NCBI RefSeq assembly: GCF_023856365.1
Contig: NC_064540.1
Coordinates: 8,346,501-8,410,500, forward strand
Length of the DNA stretch: 64,000 nt
From: Brienomyrus brachyistius
Taxonomy: Eukaryota; Chordata; Actinopteri; Osteoglossiformes; Mormyridae
Direction of reading: 5' to 3'
Part shown: positions 39,301 to 51,300 of the stretch, piece by piece
How positions within the stretch are numbered: the first letter of the stretch is position 1
How the letters are laid out: each line of letters opens with the position of its first letter
Made by a program: the position numbers and the translations under genes
The notes under the pieces: model-generated
The model's input: only the letters and a program-made list of their open reading frames with translations
Database searches by the model: none
What the model was told of the DNA's origin: nothing

Positions 39301-42300
39301 TGGAAACCCCATCAGGAGGGCGGCCTGAGCCCCATTCAGGGGAGGAAGAGACGCAGGCGGGGACAATTAGAGCATCGCCTGGCATGCAAATTACCAGAGA
39401 GCCCATCGCTTTGCTCATATCTTGCGTATTTCTAAAAAAATGGCTTTTACCTACGTGGTTTAAACTGGCACTTGGAGAAGTCTAATCAATGTTTCAATTA
39501 AAAACTCCTCAATATTAATCCCTTAATAACGTGAATTTAACGTGCATTTCTGACATCCATCTATCCATCCATCCATCTCCTGATTGCTTACCTCGAGCAG
39601 AATCGGGGCAGGAGCCCATTTCTGACAGCATGGCGGAAGGCTGGGGTACATCCCCCCCATGGTGGTACTGTGCAGTATAAAATTGCATAATGACGTCCAC
39701 AGTCTGGCAGCCATTGGGACACCTTTATTTTCTAAGTGCCCTGCGACGGTCACGCTGAGGAAAGGTCTTTGAGAAATGAAGGTCTGATGGAAATGAAGTG
39801 AAGCCTTCAGATGAGGCTTTAATAGAAGCTACGAGCAGGACGAGCGGATCAGGGGTCACTGTGAACGGCGGCTCAGTGGCTGCAATAGGCCAAGAGGCCG
39901 GGAACCAACGGGAGGATTTCTTGGTTTAACTTGATGCAAGAAAAAGGCACTACAGCTTAGTGAGTGGATTTCCATAGAGAAACGGCTCACGCATCAAATA
40001 GAACCACTGAGTGCTAAGGGGGAGGGGGGCTAAATTTCACCTGCCATTATGTGACGCTACTTCGGGGGTGGGGCTTTCTGGTCTGGTGCGTCAGCTGAGG
40101 ATGTTCCACATAATTATTAGGAGGAAACTGGCAGCAAAATCTCAGGCAAAAATGGAAGTTATTCACTGACCCCCTCACTTCACAGAATACTGAATATGAT
40201 GTGTATGAATACAGAAATGTCCCTATATTTCTAGACCTCGTCTATGCGTATGGTATATGCTTTACTGCTGGCTGGTGAGCTGCTCAATGATATTTTGCTG
40301 CTCTGCATCAAACCGTCTGATCACATGTATTTAAAACATGCTGTTATTGTTCTTTATATTTTTTTGTATGTAACCCCCTGTTCACTGAGCTCTATTCCTT
40401 TTCTGTTACTCTTATATGTACTGATGACCAGCATTGGGTCTATCTGCTGGTTTTGAATATTACGTCTTAGTTATATAACAAAGGCTTCCTTGGAATCACT
40501 GTGCATTTTTGAGAACACAGGGACAGTCAATCCCTGGAGCAATCGGGCCTTGCTCAGGGGCTCAATGGTGAACTCACTTTGCCATCACGGGGACTTAAAC
40601 TAGCAACCATCTGATCACAGACACAGTGGGATAACCCACTGAACCACACACTGCTCCCATGTTTTTAATATCTGCCTCCGGCACAGAAGAGCATCAGTGC
40701 GAATGATTAGCAGAGAGAAACGATTCTGAGACATACTGTAACCAAGGAGGTGGGGGTGGGGGGGGGGTATCTGATTCAAACTGATGACCTGCTGATCACA
40801 GGCAGAGAGGCCTAATCCAGTACTACCCCGCCCTCATGGGAACCGAGTGTGTGTGTGTGTTTGCTGGATCAGAGCTCCTCCTCCTTGCCACCCAAGTCCC
40901 TAGCACCTTGTGGCAGGAGGGCCTCATTGGCTGAGAGCCCCCTGTCCCCCACGGCCATGGTCCGCGACCTGCAGCCCTTCCGTAACACCATTAGGTGGCT
41001 GTGCTCTCACCGGCCCTCTGCGCTTCCTTTCAGGGGCATTGCGGGGAAGAAGTGCGGAACGATCATCCTGTCTGCCGAGGAGCTGAGCAACTGCAGGGTG
41101 AGTGGGGCCAGCTGCACGGCCCTGTCTGTGCAGTGACTCAACGCAGCCCTGAAGACGGGCTGGCAGCTGTGGGCTAGTGTGACAGCTACGGCCGCACCTC
41201 TCAATACCTTTGCTAGTGACCAGCTATGCGTGTCTGTCTGAATCTCTGTCTGTCTACCTGTGTGTCTGTGTATATCTGTGTTTGCCTGAATCTGTGTCTG
41301 TCTATCTCTGTCTGTGTATCTGTGTTTCTTTGTGTTTATCTGTGTGTAAATCTGGGTGTGTCTGCGTTTATCTGTGCGTGAATCTGGGTGTGTCTTGTTT
41401 GTGTGTGTATCCGAGTGTGTCTGGGCGTGGCTGCTTTCTGGTGACTCAGCATATTTCTTGGCGCTGCCTTTCATACCTGGCCAATGCTGTGCTCCTGTCC
41501 TTCCCATAGATTACATTATTTTCTGCCCTTTGATCTGCTGGCTGATTAATTATTGACTCATTGAGCTCTGCACTCGTACACTTTGGGTAAGCAAGAGCAC
41601 ATGAAAATTCATTCAAGCTAAACAAAAATTTCCAATATATCCTCTATTTTAATGTTACGGAACATCTTTATACTTGCACTATTAATGACGCATATTAAGT
41701 ATACATTATATAATTGAGCTTATACATCCTACAGTTTTACATTCTGAATCACATGCATTAGTAGGTGTGAGATAATTTTGTTGTTATGTGTTGAATTGCC
41801 TCCTCTGTCTCTAATAGCTTTTATTTTTCTGTATGGTTGTAAAGGATTTAATTTGAAAAAGTTCGCTAGTCAGCCGTAATTGCTTAATTGAAGTACCTTT
41901 CCAACATCCGGTGTTGTAGTGATTTTTAAGAAAAACCTGCTGGACATCTGGCAAGGGACTCGTCAGGCCAAATGTCACGGAATCTGGTAATGAGTGAATT
42001 TGCCGTGTCAGGGATCCTGAGGTTCTGGGGGCAGACAGAGGCTTCACAGAGTGTTTCTGTTCTCAGTTTTTTTTTGGAAAAAGGAGATGAAACAAGAGGA
42101 GCAGAGCAGGTGACAGCACCTTCGCAGCGATGTAAGAACACTCTTGCGCGAGCTGTGGCCCCAGCCTCGCCTGCCAGATGGCGGCTTGTGTAAGCGGTCG
42201 GGTCCTGGGGGGGCGCTTTGAGGCTAGATGAGGCTGCCACTGATGCTTTGCTTTTCCTGTCTCTGTTTCCCACGAACAATAATCTGCTTCCCCCAAAAAT

Positions 42301-45300
42301 CTCAGGCTTTCCTACACAAAACCTCAAAAGCCTACATTGGTGCTCTTCGCCCACCTTCGTGGTCTTCTGAACGCTGTTCCCCCCAGAAGATTACACATCA
42401 TTTGTTTACAGCAGCTGGCCGGGGGTGTCGTCTTAGGCCCCAGTCCAGCCAGAACCCAAATGTTACTCCACAGTACTACAAATTCTACTGTAACTCTACA
42501 ACTAACTTCTGCGGCATGGACCCCAATATTTTCCATCCCCTTCACAGCAAACTGCCCAGTACCTGGAAGTTTTATGCTGTTTTTGATTAAGGTCCGTTTT
42601 ACCCCTTCTGGCGTGATGCAGTTCTGTACCTGTAAGTCCTTTGTCCTATTTCCAAACGTTTGCTTATATTCTCTAGGAAGTATGTTGTTATATTGCTCTG
42701 TTGCTGAAGGAATTGAGGGGATTGGCATACAACTGAGTAGCGACAGTTCTGAAATACCAGATAGCAGGGAGGTAGTATTTTCCAAGGCAAACATCAGGTT
42801 ATTGGTTTGAATTCTAGGCACAAAAACGGAATAATGCGTAATATGTAGCTATATAGTGAACATGAATAATGGCATACAGTAGATATAGTGCTTGATGACC
42901 ACTTAATGGGTTTAGATGCTGTGCCTGTGATCAAAAGACTGCTGGTTCAGTCTCTGGGTTGGTAGAGAGATTTCACTGTCGGGCCCCTGAGCAAGGCCCT
43001 TAACGCCCATTTGCTCCAGAGTCTGTTTGACCCTGCTTTATATAAGAGGTCTTAGCAGGTCACAAAGGCTGAGGTACGTGTGTGTAATTGTATCAGAGCT
43101 TTGTTTGGATGATACCTTGGGTGACAGACTGCAATCGCTGTATGTGGGCGCCATGTCTGCTTCTCTTTTTCCCCCTGGCGAAATGACAATCCTTTGTTTT
43201 CCCCGGTGTCCTGCCGGTCTGCTGGAAATCCCCCGAGTCGCGTGGTTCTGTTCCCGGAATCTCCCACGCTTTTCCACGTAGTACTACCTAAATACAGCGA
43301 TTTCCCATGCGACAAATCCCTGCCTTTATTCAGAATTATTTGAATGTATAAGAACGGTGACACCGGAGGCATCGCCGTGAAATTTCCAGAAATTTCCCAA
43401 CCTCATAAAGCAGCATGTTTCCCTGGGTGGTGTCTGATGTGGCGTTTAAAGCCGGTGAGCATGTGGGATCAGTGCTCTGTGAGCCAGGGCTGAACAGTTC
43501 ATCCCTCTATAGCCCACGGCTTTAAGAGTACAGTACAGAGCATCAGACAGCCTGCTACCCGGCCCACCCTTGTGACTGCAGGAGTCTGGGTAATTCCCCA
43601 TAAGGCCGTAATAAATGCGCAAAAAAAAAAAAATAAAAGTAGCACCTTCCGGGTTGTAAATGACTGATGATTAAGCGTGGAGATGTAACATGTACGTGTA
43701 ACATGCCTCAGTGAATCCAGGCTTGGGTATATATGAGGAATGCTGTGTCTTAACATGACCAGGATGCATCTACATGTACAGCATGTCCACACGTGTGAAT
43801 CCACACACATGCACGCCTTTTTCTGTACATGTGTTTTCTCTGACGAGCGACGTGATGTTCCTCATCCGATCAGATCAAAGTTCCTCCCTTGTTGGTATGC
43901 CCCCATCCTCCCCCTCCCCCATGAAATGGAGGGGTTTGTGAGGCTCCGTCTCTCTGTCAGTCTCTAATCTGCTCTCATCCGTGCGTTGCCTTCTCTTCCT
44001 CCCACTTCCGCCTGTGTCTGTTCTCCGCTAACGAGGTCTGACTTCCCGAATGTGGGGCAGCGGAGAGTCTAGAGACTGTAACTTCATGTCTAAAGTTTTA
44101 AGATAAGATAGGATAAACTTTATTGATCCCTTGGGGAAATTCGGTATAGATTTGCCCAAGCTGAGGCTCAAACACAGGTCCTTTGGCACATCGGCGGCTG
44201 ATCTCTAAGCAGTTGAGTTCTCCAGCAGATTTTTTTTTTGCCTCTCTTCACTGTTTCCCTGTAATACTTTTCGAATCTTTGACCTTCTCTTCAATAATTT
44301 GCATGTTAATTTACCGTATAAACTATCAGTCCCCAATTTAAATGTTTTTACTGCAGTGTAATGCGATGACTGATTGTCAGGCATTTTGGCAGGACGCCTC
44401 ATAGGACCCCAACCTCATGGCAGGAAGCTGCTGGATTTGCTCTAGCAGCTCAGCCTCCTTTTAAAGCACGTGTCTGCTTCAGCTTCGTATGACATTGGGG
44501 TGTGACCCGCATGCTGGGATATCGATGTAGCTCGCCCTGGGGAGAGCGGCCGTCCCATGTGGAGCTACAGAGAGCCTGCTGTGAAAAAGTCAGGCGAGGG
44601 CTGTCAGAGCCAACAGCCAGTCTGCAGGTGTGCGTTCGAGCCCTCTGTGTCGCAGTCTTGTCTGTGTCCGATAAAGCACCAGGAGCCATTATACAGCCCC
44701 CACAGCACCCCCCAAGCTCCATTAATGTCCCTTTAATCGTTTAATCTCTGGGCCCTTCGCCCGCGGTCCTGAAACGCTCGAGGCACTGGCTAAGTGCCCA
44801 CCCTGCACAACCGTAGGACATCCGCTTCAGCGAGATTAGCTGTGCCGAAATCACTGTGGTGCTAGCAAGCCGCCAACCTGTGTGTCCTGCTACCTCCAAG
44901 TGTGATGGAGTGTTCTGTAGGACACACAGCAGGCGGCAAGTGTCCATGCACCTGATATACCCCGGACGGCCTGCACAGGCGATATGTGGACTCGAGACTA
45001 ACAACTGGTAGCACCAGGCAGGAGGAATTCTGCAGTATCATTAGCAACAGTTACGTGATGCTTCGTGAGATATACCGCCACGTCTTGTGGTATCATTAGC
45101 GACAGTCACGTGACGCTTCGTGAGATATACCGCCACGTCTTGCGGTATCATTAGCGACAGTTACGTGACGCTTCGTGAGATATACCGCCACGTCTTGCGG
45201 TATCATTAGCGACAGTTACTTAAGGCTCCGTGAGATATACCGCCACGTCTTGCGGTATCATTAGCGACAGTTACGTAATGCTCCGTGAGATATACCGCCA

Positions 45301-48300
45301 CGTCTTGCGGTATCATTAGCGACAGTTACATAACGCTCCGTGAGATATACCGCCACCTCTTGCGGTATCATTAGCGACAGTTACGTAATGCTCCGTGAGA
45401 TATACCGCCACCTCTTGCGGTATCATTAGCGACAGTTACGTAACGCTCCGTGAGATATACCGCCACCTCTTGCGGTATCATTAGCGACAGTTACGTAACG
45501 CTCTGTGAGATATACCGCCACCTCTTGCGGTATCATTAGCGACAGTTACGTGACGCTTCGTGAGATATACCGCCACCTCTTGCGGTATCATTAGCGACAG
45601 TTATGTGACGCTTCGTGAGATATACCGCCACCTCTTGCGGTATCATTAGCGACAGTTATGTGACGCTTCGTGAGATATGCCGCCACCTCTTGCGGTATCA
45701 TTAGCGACAGTTACGTGTTTTTTTCGAGAGACATCGCCACCTCTTGCGGTATCATTAGCGACAGTTACGTGACGCTTCGTGAGATATACCGCCACCTCTT
45801 GCGGTATCATTAGCGACAGTTACGTGACGCTTCGTGAGATATACCGCCACCTCTTGCGGTATCATTAGCGACAGTTACGTGTTTTTTTCGAGAGACATCG
45901 CCACCTCTTGCGGTATCATTAGCGACAGTTACGTGACGCTTCGTGAGATATACCGCCACCATTTGCGGTATCATTAGCGACAGTTACGTGACGCTTCGTG
46001 AGATATACCGCCACCTCTTGCTGTATCATTAGCGACAATTACGTGACGCATCGTGAGATATACCGCCACCTCTTGCGGTATCAGTAGCGACAGTTACGTG
46101 ACGCTTCATGATATATACCTCCACCTCTTGCAGTATCATTAGCGACAGTTACGTAACGCTTCGTGAGATATACCGCCACCTCTTGCGGTATCATTAGCGA
46201 CAGTTACGTGACGCTTCGTGAGATATACCGCCACCTCTTGCGGTATCATTAGCGACAGTTACGTGTTTTTTTCGAGAGACATCGCCACCTCTTGCGGTAT
46301 CATTAGCGACAGTTACGTGACGCTTCGTGAGATATACCGCCACCATTTGCGGTATCATTAGCGACAGTTACGTGACGCTTCGTGAGATATACCTCCACCT
46401 CTTGCAGTATCATTAGCGACAGTTACGTAACGCTTCGTGAGATATACCGCCACCTCTTGCGGTATCATTAGCGACAGTTACGTGACGCTTCGTGAGATAT
46501 ACCGCCACCTCTTGCGGTATCATTAGCGACAGTTACGTGTTTTTTTCGAGAGACATCGCCACCTCTTGCGGTATCATTAGCGACAGTTACGTGACGCTTC
46601 GTGAGATATACCGCCACCATTTGCGGTATCATTAGCGACAGTTACGTGACGCTTCGTGAGATATACCGCCACCTCTTGCTGTATCATTAGCGACAATTAC
46701 GTGACGCATCGTGAGATATACCGCCACCTCTTGCGGTATCAGTAGCGACAGTTACGTGACGCTTCATGATATATACCTCCACCTCTTGCAGTATCATTAG
46801 CGACAGTTACGTGACGCATCGTGAGATATACCGCCACCTCTTGCGGTATCAGTAGCGACAGTTACGTGACGCTTCATGATATATACCTCCACCTCTTGCA
46901 GTATCATTAGCGACAGTTACGTAACGCTTCGTGAGATATACCGCCATCTCTGCTCTAAAGTAACTACACTGCCGGCTTCAAATGAACACGTAGATGCTCA
47001 CACATGCAAACACACACACTTTGACACACATATGCAAACACAGACACAAACGCACATACACGCACACATGCACAGATGCACACACACACACACAGACACA
47101 CATGCAGACACAGACGCACACATATACATACACACACACATGAACAGACACACACACCCCTTGTTTAATCATTCCTGGTCACGGTGTAATAAATCACAGC
47201 CGGCATCGCTGCAACTTGTATGTCATGCTTGACCGTCTTCTGAAGTCTGAAATCAGCAATATGGCGTGTGTGTTTTCAGTCATACAAGTGCTTTATTTAC
47301 GTATAACTGTATTATGGGGTAGATTGGGATTAAAATTGATGTGATAGAAAGCATCAGCTCTTCAAAAAGGCTGTAAACAAGCCAGGGATATAATTTGTAA
47401 TGGTATTTGCTTTTTTCAAAAAAATGAATAAAAAATGTTTTATAGATCCAATGAAAGAATTAATATAAATATTTACAGTGAGATATTTATACAAACAATT
47501 CAGGTCTGTTGAAGATCTGACAGATGTTTCCCCTTGTAAATATATAAATTTGCCACACTTTAATATTGAGTGGCACTGGGAAGGGAAATCACATCAACAA
47601 GATCCCCCCTCTCTGGTTGTTAAGAGCTTTCAGTAGCATACCGCTTATGTAGTGGGTTACATGTTAGTGAAATGTCGCTGGTTTAACTCCGCCGGTCTGG
47701 TGACGGTTTTCCTGGAGCAGTTCGAGCTGTGAATCATGCAAGCCGCCTGGAATTCCTCCTGGCTTTACGCTCCTAGAAAAATGTCCGAGCGGGGTGAAGT
47801 GGGACACCGATGCGCGTGGAGTCACTCTGTAACCGGCATTGCTTGGGCTCCTGAGACGACACACAATAATCGCAAAGATATGAAAGCCGAGTGCCCGTTT
47901 CGAGGCTTCCCCAGCAGGAGGGCGATGTGGCTGTTGGCCATGTCGTGCATGTTCCTCACAGTGCTCAGGTGATGCTTCTTGGTGATGTCTTCGGTCAGCT
48001 ATTTAGCAGGGCCATCGATGGGAGAGTTTGGTGATTGGAAGGTCACAGGTTCAAATCCTGTCCTTGGACAAATAGTCTCTTGGATCCTTACGCAACATCC
48101 TTAACCCTCTGGAAGCTTCCTCAAGGGCACCAGATAAATACTGTCCTCAGACCTCAAGCTTCATCTTTTCCTTTATTCACACCCTATGGGTGGTTTGTGT
48201 TTTTCCATCCTCAGACCACTCTGAGGGGGTGCTAGGTGCTGACCGTGAGCTACCCACAAGCCTGGCCGTTTCTGAGATTCACTGACCCAGTCATCCTCCC

Positions 48301-51300
48301 ATAATAATCCGGACCTTGTCAAAGTCACTCAGATTCTTCTCCATTCAAGATGTCGGCTATGAGTCCTGAATGTTAGCTTATCATCTAATACATCCCAGAC
48401 CTCGATACTCACTTCTTCCACATGTATACGAGACAGTCAACATTATTTGCTTCATGTGGGGGTCATAATGTTTTGGCTCATGGGTGTATATATAAACACA
48501 TTCCAATGTACTTGTGCGAATGGCAAACAAAGGTTCACTTCGTCTTGCCGGTGATCGGTGTTTGGTAAAACCGCGAGAGGATGTCACGCTGCGGCAGGGC
48601 GACGTGGGAGGCAAACCGGCGCTGACGTTGAACGGATGTTTAGCTGAGGGTAGAGGATCCTGGGGGGGGCCACGCAATAGCGAACAACAATACGCTACTG
48701 ATGAGCGGGGGCTCTTTTATTGTGTGGTTATTTTATTGGAACCACTGCTAGCTCCAATCAGTGCGGCTTTGACGGGTCGAGGGACTCGCCTCGGGTGAAT
48801 ACGGTTAATCATCCCTCCTCTGTCTCAGCTCCCCCGCGTCTCTCGCTCCCTCTCACACACACCAAGTTTGCTGCATTGTCAAGCATCCTCAAGGAAAGAG
48901 GCTGAAGTAAAGAGCTGCTTCAATCTCCAGATTTGCGGCTCCTGACTAAAGCTCAGTCTCCAGCACTGTGATGAAAAAACGCACCACAGACATCAGCTGA
49001 TCTTGGTTTCCGTTCTGAAGCAACCCCAGGGTGTGATGGAGGCAAGGGCGAAACATTGTCTGCTAGCAGCATGGACAGCAAGTCTCCACACCCTCTCCAA
49101 AACATCTCCAAACATCTGAAACCAAGACCCTCGTGAGATGATGGGCTAAATGATTAAGACTGACCCTGAAATCAAGTGAATGATTCTTATGAAAAATGCA
49201 ATTATGGATCAAATTGAATCGCTTGTATTTTGTCCTGCCCTTGACACAGCTAATTGCATGCCTGTGGACAGTGAGATGAGTATTTATCAAAAACCAGCCA
49301 TCATCAAAATCCAGCCAGGCCCTTCAACAGACAGACAGGCAGGCAGACACGCAAGCAGGCAGAGCGGCAGGCAGATAAGCAGACAGACAGGTAGGCAGAC
49401 AAGCAGACAGACAGACAGGTAGGCATACATGCAAGCAGACAGACAGGTAGGCAGACACGCAAGCACGCAGACTTGCAGGAAAACAAGCAGACAGACAGGT
49501 AGGCAGACACGCAGACAGACAGACAGGAAGGCAGACATGCAAACAGGCAGACAAGCAGACGGACAGGTAGGCAAACAGACAGACAGGCAAGCAGGCAAGG
49601 TTATTGAGATCAGATTTTACTGCTTAGGATTTCTTGTAGGACGAGAGTCTTGATAGATGCATTTGGTTTGATTTTATTAGTTATTTACATATATTTGATG
49701 GCCTCTATATTCTTTAACCACTAGACAGTGGGTTTGACTCTGTGTTCAGCCTTATTGTCATGTTGAAAAGTTAACTTGCTACTCGCTTGAAGCTTTCTTG
49801 CTGAGTTCAGCAAGTTTCGGTCAGGAATATCTGTATTTTGTTGCTGCCGATTCCCTCCACCCCCCACCCTGAGAAGGTCCTTGCTCCCCGCTGAGCAGAG
49901 TGATACCATCCCTTTGCTATTCAGTGAGGACGGGCTGCTTTGGCGATGTGTGCTATCGAATGCATACTGCATTCGGGCCGAAATGTTCCATCCTGAATTT
50001 ATCAGACCACAAAATGCATCCACACAGCTTCAGCATCTCCACAGTGACCCCCCAGTGAGAGAGGATACATGCACTTCTTCTTTCTCCTTTCTGAAATCGT
50101 GGGTACTGTTGCCCACACAGTTACCAGTCATTGACAAATATCCCAAAATATATGTTGTGCTTCTGAAATTCATTCCATGACAGTATTTTTCGTCCCCCCC
50201 CATAGTTCATTCTTTATGCAAAATCTACTTCACTCTGTAAGAGTGAGGATGTACAACAGCTGATATTCATGTGCATCTCTGAACACAGGTTGGGAGAGAA
50301 TTAGCTGACTGGGCAATTTCATAGGCAATTTGGAGCACAAAAGCTAATTTCTGCTATTAAGCAGCATGTACACTTATCCAAAAGATTTTCCATTTTTTTA
50401 ATTCTTGGAATGTTCAAGAATATACTTTGTGCTCCATCTAAAGAGGAGAACCTGTGACGCATATTCCTTTCTGGCAGAAAAAATGGTGCATCTCAATGGG
50501 TGCGTAGACTCTGTGCACTATATGGACAAAGTCTATGTATACCTGAAGGTACATGCTACACCCATTTATCTTTTAGCTGATCATCCAGTGCAGTGTTACT
50601 GGGGTCCCGGAGCCTATCCCAGGAAGTATTTACAATAATATATTTAGCAGACACTTTTATTCAAAGTGACATAATTTCTTAAGAAAGAAGGATTAAACAG
50701 GGATCCTGATTAGGGGCCCAATCAGCCTAGGGTTTGAACCAATTACCTTCTGATTACAGACCCAGAATCTTAACCTGCTGAGCCACAGACCCCTCCAAAG
50801 CATTGCCCACACTCAGTCTATCCACAAGATGTGTGTACAGCCACACACACACACACACAGACACAAACACATGTGGCCATTTAGAGACATCAATTCATCC
50901 AGTAGCACGTCTTTAGACAGCGGGGGGAGAGTGGCGTCCTCAGAGGATGCCCGTGTGCCAACCCCACATGCTGAGCTGGAGTGGCATTTAAACAGTGCTG
51001 CCCGCTGTGTCTTAGTGTGCCATCCTGTACCCAGCACACACAAAGGTTACGGGGAACAAAGCCGGTGTTAAACTCTGTAGAGGATTAGTGCTGGATTAGT
51101 CCTCTGTCACTTTCTTCAGATGTTCCAGGCATTCAGGCAATGCAACGGATGACTGCAGCCCTGTGCATCTATGGAGAGTTTACATTTTAGTTGTAATATC
51201 ACTTCAGAGTAAAAATAAAGATGGTTTCCTTTGTCCCTGATGGGCACAGAGGTGTGATATTGGGTTATTAAAATCAAAACACTGCCTGGAAGATCTGTCT

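Larger units (their letters stand above)
20144..41033 (+). other. large copine intron (20,890 nt)
   Basis: The longest intron in the window lies between the C2A and linker exons. It holds four DANA-like SINE copies, at least seven L2-tailed SINEs or tails, two CA arrays, two poly-C/TTAGGG composites and the antisense tRNA-Ile(UAU) gene. A possible further old SINE follows the atcc repeat at 39555-39680. A short tail with gctctggacagaagtgtctg sits at 34226-34262. The stretches 26500-29590, 30850-33700 and 34270-36300 show nothing I can name. Long open frames (28777-29313, 35623-36213, 38581-39099) lack family resemblance. Confidence 0.85.

Noticed and set aside
42324..42821. Long open frames on both strands (about 157 and 165 codons)
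   Set aside because: Mutually overlapping with no domain. They cannot both be real and neither shows family features; possibly an unrecognised old repeat.
45032..46952. CRISPR-like array
   Set aside because: Units are contiguous with no unique spacers, in vertebrate intron DNA; it is a minisatellite or satellite array.
49287..49598. Cys/Leu-rich - strand frames
   Set aside because: Pure translation of the AGAC-type microsatellite, not a cysteine-rich protein.
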